A stretch of DNA of 64,000 nucleotides from Pseudomonas sp. R5-89-07 (GTDB taxonomy: Bacteria; Pseudomonadota; Gammaproteobacteria; Pseudomonadales; Pseudomonadaceae). The first letter of the stretch is position 1. Every line of letters starts with the position of its first letter. Below, in pieces: positions 49,468-58,520 of the stretch. The translations under genes and the position numbers were made by a program. Below the pieces are notes generated by a model. That model was not told the origin of the DNA. It saw nothing but the letters and a program-made list of their open reading frames with translations, and searched no databases. The stretch spans positions 434,001 to 498,000 of the forward strand of contig NZ_CP027727.1 in assembly GCF_003851685.1 (NCBI RefSeq), read 5' to 3'.

Positions 49468-51687
49468 TCAGTAGAGGTCGACCGGGTCTACATCCAGTGA
49501 CCATCGCACCTGTCGCCCGCTGGGCATTTGCTCCAGAGCAAGCAACCAGCTACTTAGTAGCCGATGCAGCGGTGCACGGGACGTTGCCTGCAAGAGTAGT
49601 TGAGCCCGATACCGCCCGGCACGGCGTTCCATGGGCGCGGGCACCGGGCCGAGCAACTCGATGCCGCTCAGACCCAGTTCGGCAAGCAAACGTTCGGCGG
49701 CGCTGCAGGCTTCGTCGAGGAAACCTTCGGCCTGGCCCGGCTTGTGCGCTTCGGCGCGCAGCAATGCCAGGTGCGCAAACGGCGGCAGCCCGGCGGCGCG
49801 GCGTTCGCTCAGCGCCTGCTCGGCGAAGGCAAAGTAGCCTTGTTCGGTCAGTTGAATCAGCAGCGGGTGGTCGGCCAGGTGTGTCTGGATAATCACCCGG
49901 CCCGGCTCTTCGGCACGCCCGGCACGGCCGGCGACCTGCACGATCAGCTGCGCCATGCGCTCGCTGGCGCGGAAGTCACCCGAGAACAAGCCACCGTCGG
50001 CATCCAGGATCGACACCAGCGTCACTCGTGGGAAGTGATGCCCTTTGGCGAGCATCTGCGTACCGACCAGAATGCACGGCTGGCCTTTCTGGATGGTGGC
50101 GAACAATTGGTTCATCGCGTCCTTGCGCGAAGTACTGTCGCGGTCGACCCGCAGCACCGGGTAGTCCGGGAACAGGATGCCCAGGCGCTCTTCGGCGCGC
50201 TCGGTGCCCGCGCCGACCGGGCGCAGGTCGACCTTGCCGCATTGCGGGCAGTGGCGCGGCACGCGCTCGACATGGCCGCAGTGGTGGCAGCGCAGTTCGC
50301 CGTAGCGCTGGTGCACGGTCATGCGCGCATCGCAGCGCTCGCATTCGGACATCCAGCCGCAGTCATGGCACAACAACGTCGGCGCAAAACCACGGCGATT
50401 GAGGAATACCAGGACTTGCTGGCCAGCGGCGAGGGTCTGGCCGATGGCTTGCTGCATCGGGCCGGAAATGCCGCTGTCCAGGGGCCGGCTTTTTACGTCC
50501 AGGCGTAGGAGACGCGGTTGTTTGGCGCCACCTGCGCGCTCATTCAGGCGCAGCAGGCCATAACGGCCGGTGTAGGCGTTATGCAGGCTTTCCAGGGAGG
50601 GCGTCGCCGAACCCAGCACAATCGGGATGTCTTCCTGGCGTGCGCGCACCAGCGCCAGGTCGCGGGCGTGGTAACGCAGGCCTTCCTGCTGTTTATAGGA
50701 GCCGTCGTGCTCTTCGTCGATGATGATCAGCCCGGGATTTTTCATCGGCGTGAACAGCGCCGAGCGGGTGCCGATAATAATGTCGGCTTCGCCGTCCCTT
50801 GCCGCCAGCCATGACTCCAGGCGCTCACGGTCGTTGACCGCCGAGTGCACCAGGGCGATGCGGGCGTTGAAGCGCTGTTCGAAACGCGCCAGGGTTTGCG
50901 GGCCTAGGTTGATTTCCGGGATCAGCACCAGCGCCTGTTTACCGGCTTGCAGGGTTTCGCGGATCAGCTGCAAATAGACTTCGGTCTTGCCGCTGCCGGT
51001 GACACCGGCCAGCAGGAACGCGTGGAAGCTGTCGAACCCGGCGCGGATCGCTTCATACGCGGCGCGTTGTTCGGGGTTCAGCGGCAGCTCGGGTTGCGCC
51101 AGCCAGTGTTCATGGCGCGGGTCGGGGGCATGCTTGCGGATTTCCACCTGCACCAGGCCTTTGGCGAGCAGCAGGTCGAGGCTGTCCTTGCTCAGCATCA
51201 GCTTGCTCAACAGCTGATGGGCGACGCCATGGGGATGCTGGGCCAGGGTTGCCAGGGCCTCGCGCTGGCGCGGGGCGCGGGCGATGCGTGGGTCATCGAG
51301 GCGGGCGCCAGGCGTCATCGACCAGAAACGCTCCTGGCGCGCTTCGGCCAGTTCACCCTGGCGCAGCAGCACCGGCAACGCCCAGCTCAAGGTGTCGCCC
51401 AGGCTGTGCTGGTAATACTGCGCGGTCCACAGGCACAGCTTGAACAGCGCGGGCGGCAGCGGCGGTGTGGCGTCGAGGATGGCGATGGCCGGCTTGAGCT
51501 TTTCGGCGGGCACTTCGCTGTGGTCGGTGACTTCCACCAGGATGCCGATCATTTCCCGGCGCCCGAACGGCACGCGCACACGCATGCCTGGCTCCAATTG
51601 CGCACGCGGCACGCCGGCCGGGGCCCGGTAATCGAACAGGCGGCGCAGGGGCGAGGGCAGGGCTAGGCGCAAAATGGCGTCGGGCAC
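49468..51687 (-). CDS. priA: Primosomal replication-restart helicase PriA
   Basis: DEAH-type 3'-5' helicase that reloads DnaB at stalled forks. The N-terminal 3'BD and winged-helix domains are followed by Walker A (GVTGSGKTEVY), the DEEH box (IIDEEHDGSYK) and the cysteine cluster (CHDCGWMSECERC, CHHCGH, CPQCGK) binding two zinc ions. 739 residues with a GTG start at 51687 and only a poor ribosome site. Divergent from rpmE. Confidence 0.96.
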   Translation of the reverse strand: MPDAILRLALPSPLRRLFDYRAPAGVPRAQLEPGMRVRVPFGRREMIGILVEVTDHSEVPAEKLKPAIAILDATPPLPPALFKLCLWTAQYYQHSLGDTLSWALPVLLRQGELAEARQERFWSMTPGARLDDPRIARAPRQREALATLAQHPHGVAHQLLSKLMLSKDSLDLLLAKGLVQVEIRKHAPDPRHEHWLAQPELPLNPEQRAAYEAIRAGFDSFHAFLLAGVTGSGKTEVYLQLIRETLQAGKQALVLIPEINLGPQTLARFEQRFNARIALVHSAVNDRERLESWLAARDGEADIIIGTRSALFTPMKNPGLIIIDEEHDGSYKQQEGLRYHARDLALVRARQEDIPIVLGSATPSLESLHNAYTGRYGLLRLNERAGGAKQPRLLRLDVKSRPLDSGISGPMQQAIGQTLAAGQQVLVFLNRRGFAPTLLCHDCGWMSECERCDARMTVHQRYGELRCHHCGHVERVPRHCPQCGKVDLRPVGAGTERAEERLGILFPDYPVLRVDRDSTSRKDAMNQLFATIQKGQPCILVGTQMLAKGHHFPRVTLVSILDADGGLFSGDFRASERMAQLIVQVAGRAGRAEEPGRVIIQTHLADHPLLIQLTEQGYFAFAEQALSERRAAGLPPFAHLALLRAEAHKPGQAEGFLDEACSAAERLLAELGLSGIELLGPVPAPMERRAGRYRAQLLLQATSRAPLHRLLSSWLLALEQMPSGRQVRWSLDVDPVDLY

Positions 51688-51834
51688 GCGGGGAGTCTCA
51701 TATGAAAACAGGCGGTGGTGCAGGGGCGCGAGACTAGCAGACCGGCGGCACGGGTGTCCCGTCTCTGGCGTTGCACATGAGCACTGGCGCGCCAGAATTT
51801 CTGATGAAAGGGAGTTTTCGGGTGTCGCCGCCGC

Positions 51835-51862
51835 TTGCGCGAAAAGAAAGGTCTGGTAGAAT
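51835..51862 (+). promoter_or_regulatory. Predicted sigma-70 promoter of rpmE
   Basis: TTGCGC and TAGAAT with a 16-base spacer, ending 69 bases before the rpmE ATG. A good match for a strongly expressed ribosomal-protein gene. Confidence 0.6.
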
Positions 51863-51931
51863 CCGCGGCCTAATTACGTGCGGTATTCGACAATAGTGTC
51901 GAGTGGCGGCACGCTAGCCCGAGGAAGTGCC

Positions 51932-52162
51932 ATGAAAGCCGATATCCATCCAGCGTACGAAACCATCGAAGTCACCTGCAGCTGCGGCAACAAGTTCGAA
52001 ACGCGTTCGAACCTGTGCAAGCCACTGGGTACCGACGTATGCAACGAGTGCCACCCGTTCTACACCGGTAAGCAGAAAACTCTGGACACCGGCGGCCGTG
52101 TACAGCGCTTCGCAGATCGCTTTGGTGCTTTCGGCAAGAAGCCTGCTACTCCAGCAGAGTAA
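51932..52162 (+). CDS. rpmE: Ribosomal protein L31 (zinc-binding form)
   Basis: 50S subunit protein bL31. Four cysteines (CSC near residues 16-18, then CNEC near 37-40) mark the zinc-binding C+ form, which zinc-starved cells replace with a C- paralogue. 76 residues; ATG at 51932 behind GAGGAAG. The frame extends upstream but has no other support. Followed by a terminator that lies inside the next gene. Confidence 0.97.
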   Translation: MKADIHPAYETIEVTCSCGNKFETRSNLCKPLGTDVCNECHPFYTGKQKTLDTGGRVQRFADRFGAFGKKPATPAE

Positions 52163-52176
52163 GGCGCAAAAGCCTT

Positions 52177-52983
52177 ATGGGCTTTTACCCGCTGTTGAAA
52201 AAGGCGTCCCTTGTGGGCGCCTTTTTTGTGCCTGGGATTTGGCTCTGCGCTGCCCAGGCCCAGACGTTCTGCTCGGCGCCGGCATCGATGGTGCGTGTCG
52301 AGGTGCAGCGCGTGGTAGATGGCGACACCGTGCGCCTCAAGGATGGCCGCAGCGTGCGCATGATCGGCCTCAACGCCCCGGAGACCGGCAAGAAGGGGCG
52401 CCCTGACGAACCGTTTGCCATCGCCGCTCGCCAGCGCCTGCAGGCTTTGGTAGAGGCCAGTGAGGGGCGCGTCGGCTTGGTGCCAGGCCGCGAGGCCAAG
52501 GATCGCTATGGGCGAACCCTGGCGCACCTCTACGGCGCCGACGGCGAAAACCTGGAAGCACGAATATTGGCCGAGGGACTGGGCTTTCAGGTGGGCGTCG
52601 CGCCCAACGTCGACCTCGTAGCCTGCCAGCAGGCTGCTGAAAACACCGCGCGGCGGGCCGGGTTGGGTTTATGGCGGCGATCGCCGGTGCAATCGGTGGC
52701 CCAACTCAAGCGGTCCGGCTTCGCCCTGGTCAGCGGCCGAGTCAGCAAGATCGAGCGCAATCGCGGCGCAATCTGGATCGAGTTACAAGGTTCACTGGTA
52801 TTGCGCATTGCACCCGATCTGGCCCGTCAATTCGACCCAGGCCTGCTCAGTGGGCTGAAAGGCAAGACAATCGAGGCGCGCGGCTGGGTGCAGGATCGCT
52901 CTCGGCGTGGAGCGCTTAAAGGTGGTCAGGCACGTTGGCTGCTGCCGATCAGCGACCCCGGCATGCTCAAAACAACGATTTAA
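52177..52983 (+). CDS. Secreted thermonuclease-like (SNase) protein
   Basis: Probable exported nuclease of the staphylococcal-nuclease fold. The signal peptide (KKASLVGAFFVPGIWLCAAQA) precedes the SNase domain at about residues 40-160: VDGDTVRL, RMIGLNAPE with the catalytic Arg and Glu, and KDRYGRTLAHLY with the second Arg. Residues 165-268 form an OB-like tail seen in Pseudomonas homologues. The ATG at 52177 best fits the signal peptide, but the intrinsic terminator of rpmE lies within codons 8-17. Later GTG starts at 52213 or 52228 would delete the basic N-region. Confidence 0.82.
   Translation: MGFYPLLKKASLVGAFFVPGIWLCAAQAQTFCSAPASMVRVEVQRVVDGDTVRLKDGRSVRMIGLNAPETGKKGRPDEPFAIAARQRLQALVEASEGRVGLVPGREAKDRYGRTLAHLYGADGENLEARILAEGLGFQVGVAPNVDLVACQQAAENTARRAGLGLWRRSPVQSVAQLKRSGFALVSGRVSKIERNRGAIWIELQGSLVLRIAPDLARQFDPGLLSGLKGKTIEARGWVQDRSRRGALKGGQARWLLPISDPGMLKTTI
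52198..52227 (+). terminator. Intrinsic terminator of rpmE inside the nuclease signal-peptide codons
   Basis: AAAAAGGCGTCC, loop CTTGT, GGGCGCCTTTTTT: a 12-bp stem with one G-T pair and a six-T run. It has every mark of a strong terminator 36 bases after the rpmE stop, yet is read as protein by the next gene. Confidence 0.88.
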
Positions 52984-53164
52984 TAAAAAATTGTAGACAT
53001 TTTCTAAGTTGATTGTGAACAGTCAAGCCCTTGTATCCCGTGGCTTTAGACTAAAGTACGCCGCCGCAGGGCCTTGACACCTGTGACTGACCAGTCTTGT
53101 AGGGGCTTTGCGACACGCGTATCCTCGGCGGTCCGTCGACCAACAGTAAAAGCGGAATGCCGAT

Positions 53165-54433
53165 ATGTCTGATTTGAAAACTGCCGCTCTCGAATATCAT
53201 GCCAATCCTCGTCCAGGGAAGCTGAGTGTAGAGCTCACCAAAGCCACTGCCACCGCCCGTGATCTGTCGCTGGCCTACAGCCCTGGCGTTGCCGAGCCCG
53301 TACGTGAAATCGCCCGCGACCCCGAGCTGGCGTACAAGTACACCGGCAAAGGCAACCTGGTTGCAGTGATTTCTGATGGCACCGCGATCCTGGGCCTGGG
53401 CAACCTCGGCCCATTGGCTTCCAAGCCGGTCATGGAAGGCAAGGGCGTGCTGTTCAAGCGCTTTGCTGGCATCGACGTTTTCGACATCGAAGTCGACTCC
53501 GAAAGCCCGCAGGCCTTCATCGACACCGTCAAGCGCATCTCCATCACCTTCGGTGGCATCAACCTGGAAGACATCAAGGCACCTGAGTGCTTCGAGATCG
53601 AAAAGGCCCTGATCGAGCAGTGCGACATCCCGGTATTCCACGATGACCAGCACGGCACCGCAATCGTTACCGCGGCCGGCATGATCAACGCCCTGGAAAT
53701 TGCCGGCAAAACCCTGGCCGAGGCGAAAATCGTCTGCCTGGGTGCCGGTGCTGCAGCTATTTCCTGCATGAAGCTGATCATCAGCATGGGCGCCAAGCTG
53801 GAAAACATCTACATGGTCGACAGCAAGGGCGTGATCCAGTCCGAGCGTACCGACCTGAACCAGTACAAGGCGATGTTTGCCCACCCGTCCTCCAAGCGCA
53901 CCCTGGCTGATGCCCTTGACGGTGCTGACGTATTCGTCGGCCTGTCCGGCCCGAACCTGCTGAGCGCTGAAGGCCTGAAGTCGATGGCGCCGAACCCGAT
54001 TGTGTTCGCCTGCTCCAACCCGGACCCGGAAATCTCGCCGGAACTGGCCCACGCCACCCGCAGCGACGTGATCATGGCCACCGGCCGTTCGGACTACCCG
54101 AACCAGGTCAACAACGTACTGGGCTTCCCGTTCATCTTCCGTGGTGCTCTGGACGTTCGCGCCAAGCGCATCAACGAAGAGATGAAAGTAGCGGCCGCCA
54201 ACGCCCTGCGTGAACTGGCCAAGCTGCCGGTACCGCAGGATGTATGCGATGCCTACGGTGGCGCCAAGCTGGAATTCGGTCGTGAGTACATCATTCCCAA
54301 GCCAATGGATAAGCGCCTGATCACCCTGATCTCCGATGCCGTGGCCAAGGCCGCAATCGAGACCGGTGTGGCAACCCTGCCGTATCCTAAGAACTACCCG
54401 CTCAAAAGCGTGGATGATGTGTTCAACGGCTAA
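53165..54433 (+). CDS. maeB: Malic enzyme, short form
   Basis: Oxidatively decarboxylates malate to pyruvate. YSPGVAEPVREIARDP, the catalytic KRFAGIDVFDIE region, FHDDQHGTAIVTAAG and the Rossmann segment LGAGAAAIS are all intact. At 422 residues it lacks the C-terminal phosphotransacetylase-like domain of the approximately 760-residue enteric MaeB. NADP use is expected from the family but not proven here. A strong terminator follows. Confidence 0.94.
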   Translation: MSDLKTAALEYHANPRPGKLSVELTKATATARDLSLAYSPGVAEPVREIARDPELAYKYTGKGNLVAVISDGTAILGLGNLGPLASKPVMEGKGVLFKRFAGIDVFDIEVDSESPQAFIDTVKRISITFGGINLEDIKAPECFEIEKALIEQCDIPVFHDDQHGTAIVTAAGMINALEIAGKTLAEAKIVCLGAGAAAISCMKLIISMGAKLENIYMVDSKGVIQSERTDLNQYKAMFAHPSSKRTLADALDGADVFVGLSGPNLLSAEGLKSMAPNPIVFACSNPDPEISPELAHATRSDVIMATGRSDYPNQVNNVLGFPFIFRGALDVRAKRINEEMKVAAANALRELAKLPVPQDVCDAYGGAKLEFGREYIIPKPMDKRLITLISDAVAKAAIETGVATLPYPKNYPLKSVDDVFNG

Positions 54434-54452
54434 GCCGTTGTAGCGCACCAAC

Positions 54453-54487
54453 AAAAAGCCCCGGCTCTCGCGAGTCGGGGCTTTTTT
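54453..54487 (+). terminator. Intrinsic terminator after maeB
   Basis: AAAAAGCCCCGGCTC, loop TCGC, GAGTCGGGGCTTTTTTT: a long stem with one mismatch and a seven-T run, 19 bases after the stop. Confidence 0.95.
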
Positions 54488-54527
54488 TGTGGCTGGCGAT
54501 TTACTTGAAGTCTATGAAGAGCCAAAT

Positions 54528-54614
54528 GTGGGAGGGGGCTTGCCCCGATTGCAGACTGTCAGCCAATGAGCTTGGTGACTGACACACCGCTATCGGGGGC
54601 AAGCCCCCTACCAC
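54528..54614. repeat. REPIN with decayed arms between maeB and mrcA
   Basis: The left unit (54528-54549) has lost one C (GCTTGCCCCGAT). The right unit ends CCCCCTACCAC, with A in place of C. The inverted layout is still clear. Confidence 0.88.
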
Positions 54615-54632
54615 ATTTTGAACGCTATGGCG

Positions 54633-57098
54633 TTAGAACAGATCGATCGGCGCACTTTCATCCGCTGGCAGCGGGCTGCCCGGCGCAACGCCATTGCCCA
54701 GTTCGTTGACCGACGGCGGCGTGTCTTCGCTCTTGAACAGCTCAAAGTACGCGTTCGGCGTGCTTGGGGAGGCAGCGCGGCCACTGACCGGGTCGATGCG
54801 CAGGCTGAGAATGCCTTCCGGTTCCGGCTGGGTGTGCAGCGGTTTGTCCTTCAGGGCAGCGCCCATGTAGCTCATCCAGATCGGCAGCGCGACGGTGCCG
54901 CCGAACTCGCGACGACCCAGGCTCTCGGGCTGGTCGTAACCGGTCCACACCGTCGTCACGTAGTCGCCGTTGTAGCCGGAGAACCACGCATCCTTGGATT
55001 CGTTGGTGGTACCGGTCTTGCCGGCGATATCCGCGCGGCCCAGGGCCAATGCACGTCGGCCGGTACCCTTCTTGATCACGTCCTGCAGGATGCTGTTGAG
55101 GATATAGGTGGTGCGGCCATCCACGATGCGCTCGGCCACCGCCGGTGCCTGCGGCTCGGTCGGTGCGGGCGTGTTGGCGGCAGGCGTCGTGCCAGGCGTC
55201 GGCTCGATGGTGATGCCACCGTTGCTCGGTGCGGCGAGGCCATCGGTTGCCGCCACCCCATTGACCACATCGCCCGGCACCCGTGGCGGGTTAGCGGTGA
55301 ATAGCGTATCGCCATTGCGGCTTTCGATCTTGTCGATCAGGTACGGCGAAATTTTGTAACCGCCGTTGGCAAAGGTGCTCCAGCCAGTGGCGATTTCCAT
55401 TGGCGTGAGGGTCGCGGTGCCCAGGGCCAGGGACAGGTTCGGCGGCAGGTCGGACTTGGCGAAGCCAAAGCGGGTCATGTAGTCGATGGTCTTGCCCACG
55501 CCCATCGCCTGCAGCAGGCGGATCGACACCAGGTTGCGCGACTTGTACAGCGCCTCGCGAATGCGGATGGGGCCCAGGAAGGTGTTGGTATCGTTCTTCG
55601 GGCGCCAGACCTTGTCCAGGTACTCGTCGACAAACACGATCGGTGCATCGTTGACCAGGCTGGCGGCGGTGTAGCCGTTATCCAGTGCGGCGCTGTAGAT
55701 GAACGGCTTGAAGCTTGAGCCCGGCTGGCGCTTGGCCTGGATGGCGCGGTTGTAGTTGCTCTGCTCAAAGGCGAAGCCGCCGACCAGCGAACGGATCGCA
55801 CCATTTTGCGGGTCGAGGGACACCAGAGCACCCTGGGCGACCGGCACCTGGCTGAATTTGAGGCTGTCATCCGCCTGGCGCTGCACGCGGATCAAGTCGC
55901 CCACCTGCGCCACGTCGGACGGCTGCTTGGGCATCGGGCCCATGCTGTTGGTATTCAGGAATGGGCGCGCCCATTTCATGCTGTCCCACGCCACATGTGC
56001 TTCGCCGGTACGGGTCAGGACTTGTACACCATCTTTCTGCACCTGGGTGACGATGGCTGGCTCCAGGCCGCTGATGGAGCGCTGTTTGCCCAGCTCGGTG
56101 GTCCAGGCACTCAGGGTCTTGCCCGGCAGGCGCGATTCAGGGCCGCGATAGCCGTGGCGCTGGTCATAGGCGATCAGGCCGGAATGCAGCGAATGGTTGG
56201 CAATTTCCTGCAGGTTGCTCGGAACGGTCGTAGTGACACGGAAACCCTCGGTGTAGGCCTCGCTGCCATACCGGCCGACCATCTCGGCACGGGCCATTTC
56301 GGCGATGTAGGGCGCGTTCACTTCCGGCGTGGGCACGTGGTAGCTGGCGTTCAACGGTTCGGCCACGGCGCTTTCGTAAGCGGCCTGGTCAATCTTGCCG
56401 AGCTTGTACATACGCCCCAGGATCCAGTCGCGACGCTCCTTGCTACGCGCCGGGTTGGCCAGGGGGTTGAAGCGCGACGGCGCCTTGGGCAGGCCGGCAA
56501 TCATCGCCATCTGCGCCAGGCTGGCATCCCGAATCGACTTGCCGTAGTACACCTGGGAAGCCGCCTCGATGCCGTAGGCGCGGTTGCCCAGGTAGATCTT
56601 GTTGACGTAGAGCTCGAGGATTTCGTCCTTGGTCAACTGACGTTCGATCTGCAACGCCAGCAGGATCTCGGTGGCCTTGCGTGAAAAACTGCGCTCGCTG
56701 GTGAGGAAGAAATTCTTCGCCACCTGCATGGTGATGGTGCTGCCGCCGGATTGAATGTGTCCGCTTTTTACCAGCTGCGTGGCTGCACGCACCAGGCTGC
56801 TGGGGTCGACGCCATAGTGGTTGGCGAAGTTATCGTCTTCAGCCGACAGCAATGCGCTGATGAAATTGGGTGGAATGTCGGCGAAACGGATCGGGGTGCG
56901 GCGCATTTCGCCGAACTCCGCGATCAGTTTTTCATCGCTGCTGTAGACCCGCAGAGGAATCTGCAACTGGATACTTCTGAGGGCCTCTACGGAGGGCAAA
57001 CCCGGACTAAGGTAGAGGTAGGCCCCGCTGAGCACGAGCAGCAGCCCGCAGACGATCGCGACAATGGAGTACCCGAAAAACTTCAGCAGACGAATCAA
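54633..57098 (-). CDS. mrcA: Penicillin-binding protein 1A
   Basis: Bifunctional peptidoglycan polymerase of the inner membrane. One N-terminal span (residues 7-30) precedes the GT51 glycosyltransferase with catalytic Glu87 in LLSAEDDNF. The transpeptidase shows SSFK (Ser461), SRN (520-522) and KTG (694-696). The Pro/Thr-rich stretch 630-655 is a variable insertion. 821 residues from a TTG at 57098; no ATG or GTG is available near the conserved N-terminus. Divergent from pilM, as in P. aeruginosa and as for mrcA-hofM in E. coli. Confidence 0.95.
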   Translation of the reverse strand: MIRLLKFFGYSIVAIVCGLLLVLSGAYLYLSPGLPSVEALRSIQLQIPLRVYSSDEKLIAEFGEMRRTPIRFADIPPNFISALLSAEDDNFANHYGVDPSSLVRAATQLVKSGHIQSGGSTITMQVAKNFFLTSERSFSRKATEILLALQIERQLTKDEILELYVNKIYLGNRAYGIEAASQVYYGKSIRDASLAQMAMIAGLPKAPSRFNPLANPARSKERRDWILGRMYKLGKIDQAAYESAVAEPLNASYHVPTPEVNAPYIAEMARAEMVGRYGSEAYTEGFRVTTTVPSNLQEIANHSLHSGLIAYDQRHGYRGPESRLPGKTLSAWTTELGKQRSISGLEPAIVTQVQKDGVQVLTRTGEAHVAWDSMKWARPFLNTNSMGPMPKQPSDVAQVGDLIRVQRQADDSLKFSQVPVAQGALVSLDPQNGAIRSLVGGFAFEQSNYNRAIQAKRQPGSSFKPFIYSAALDNGYTAASLVNDAPIVFVDEYLDKVWRPKNDTNTFLGPIRIREALYKSRNLVSIRLLQAMGVGKTIDYMTRFGFAKSDLPPNLSLALGTATLTPMEIATGWSTFANGGYKISPYLIDKIESRNGDTLFTANPPRVPGDVVNGVAATDGLAAPSNGGITIEPTPGTTPAANTPAPTEPQAPAVAERIVDGRTTYILNSILQDVIKKGTGRRALALGRADIAGKTGTTNESKDAWFSGYNGDYVTTVWTGYDQPESLGRREFGGTVALPIWMSYMGAALKDKPLHTQPEPEGILSLRIDPVSGRAASPSTPNAYFELFKSEDTPPSVNELGNGVAPGSPLPADESAPIDLF

Positions 57099-57315
57099 GG
57101 CTTTTGGATTTCCAGAGAAAAGAAAGAGTTACGCGTCGGGGCATGCATGGCAAACGATGGATCGACCCGGGCAGCAGATAAAAAGCGGGAAAAAACGCTG
57201 GGCATTAAAGCATTTTCGCCTTCGGGCGTCATTCGCGCGGCTTAAACAAGTCGACCGAATGCACGCTGCCCGGCGGCAATCAGGCGGTAAGACAGGCAAA
57301 GCTTTAGGGAGTTTT
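57099..57315. other. Divergent promoter region between mrcA and pilM
   Basis: 217 bases with no gene I can support; frames that cross it are upstream extensions of pilM. I see no convincing promoter or operator. Confidence 0.5.
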
Positions 57316-57972
57316 ATGGGAAAGGGATTTTTCAGGCGAAAACGCGACGTCGTCCTTGGCGTCGACATCAATGACCAGGGGATCAAGCTGGTCGAACTGG
57401 GCCGCTCGGCGCAAGGGTTCAGCATTCAGGGGTATGTCACGCAGCTATTGCCGGCCCATGCGATGGTCGATGGCACATTGCTCGACCTGGCGGCGGCCGG
57501 GCGGGCGTTGCACCAGGCCGTATCCCGGCTGCACAGTGGCGCGAGTCTCGCGGCCGTGGCAGTGTCGGGCCCTTCGGTGATAACGCGGGTGATCGAAATG
57601 GCTGCAGGCCTGAGCGATGAGGAAATGGCCTGGCAGATACAGATGGAAGCCGACCAGTACATTCCTTACCCGCTGGATGAGGTAGCTCTCGACTTTCAGG
57701 TGCGCGGGTCGTCGCCTCAAGGCGCGGGGCGGGTCGAGGTATTGCTGGCGGCGTGCCTGCGTGAGCAGGTCGAGGCTCGCGAGGCGGTTTTGGCCCTGGC
57801 CGGGCTGGTGACACGGGTGGTGGATGTCGAAGCGTTTGCATTGGAGCGCGCTTGCCTTCAGGATTTTGCCAGCTTCACGCCGGGGCATCGAGTCGATGGC
57901 GCACAATGGGCCGTTGATGCCCAAGGGATGGGAGTGGCTTGCGGGTTGGCCCTGAGGAGTTTCGCTGGATGA
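57316..57972 (+). CDS. pilM: Type IV pilus-type protein PilM with internal deletion
   Basis: PilM is an actin/FtsA-like cytoplasmic ATP-binding protein that caps the PilNO complex. The first roughly 180 residues align well with the family (VVLGVDINDQGIKLVEL, VITRVIEMAAGLSDEEM, EADQYIPYPLDEVALDF). The end (GVACGLALRSF) is the normal C-terminus. Between residues about 180 and 204 there is only a short unrelated stretch, where full-length PilM (354 residues in P. aeruginosa) has about 135 more. The second phosphate-binding strand and the adenosine motif are therefore missing. 218 residues with no stop or frameshift; ATG behind AGGGAG. ATP binding is doubtful. Enteric HofM is also short. Confidence 0.88.
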   Translation: MGKGFFRRKRDVVLGVDINDQGIKLVELGRSAQGFSIQGYVTQLLPAHAMVDGTLLDLAAAGRALHQAVSRLHSGASLAAVAVSGPSVITRVIEMAAGLSDEEMAWQIQMEADQYIPYPLDEVALDFQVRGSSPQGAGRVEVLLAACLREQVEAREAVLALAGLVTRVVDVEAFALERACLQDFASFTPGHRVDGAQWAVDAQGMGVACGLALRSFAG

Positions 57973-58520
57973 CACGAATCAATCTTTTGCCCTGGCGCCA
58001 AGCGCTGGCAGAACGGCGCCGCAAATATTTCCTGGCATTGTTGCTGGCCTTTGCCTGCCTGGCGCTCGCGGCGGTGTGGCTGGCTGATCAAGTGATCGAC
58101 CAGGCGATAGACCGGCAGGTAACCCGCAATGTCCGCCTGGGTGGGGAAGTTGCCGTGCAAGACTCACGGATCAAGACCATCGACGACCTGCAGGAGCGAA
58201 GCCAGCAATTGGCGCAACGCATGAAGGTTGTGCAGGACCTGCACGATGCGCGCTCATCCGGCGCTCGGCTGTTCGATCAATTGGCTCGGACGATGCCTGA
58301 TGGGGTTCACCTGCACGAAGTGGTAGCGAGCGGGGATACGCTCAGCATCCGCGGCAGTGCAGACAGCAACCAGGATATCGCCCAGTTGATGCGCCGGTTG
58401 GAGGCGTCGCAAGGCGGCCACTCCGCGCGCCTCGAGCGGGTGCGCGCCGAGGGAGAGCGCGGCGATCATGAGTTCCAGCTGATGGTACGCCAGGGAGAAA
58501 CCATCGAGGTGCAACCATGA
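57969..58520 (+). CDS. pilN: Type IV pilus assembly protein PilN
   Basis: Bitopic inner-membrane protein of the alignment complex. The cytoplasmic tail TRINLLPWR is the conserved PilM-binding motif. One span (about residues 20-40), a coiled coil, and a periplasmic ferredoxin-like domain follow. 183 residues. The start overlaps the pilM stop as ATGA, and its end overlaps the next gene by 4 bases. The INLLPWR motif is retained although PilM is truncated, so the PilM-PilN contact is probably preserved. Confidence 0.93.
   Translation: MTRINLLPWRQALAERRRKYFLALLLAFACLALAAVWLADQVIDQAIDRQVTRNVRLGGEVAVQDSRIKTIDDLQERSQQLAQRMKVVQDLHDARSSGARLFDQLARTMPDGVHLHEVVASGDTLSIRGSADSNQDIAQLMRRLEASQGGHSARLERVRAEGERGDHEFQLMVRQGETIEVQP

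Noticed and set aside
53031..53057. TTGTAT and TAAAGT upstream of maeB as a promoter
   Set aside because: The 15-base spacer and weak -10 make it too uncertain to list.
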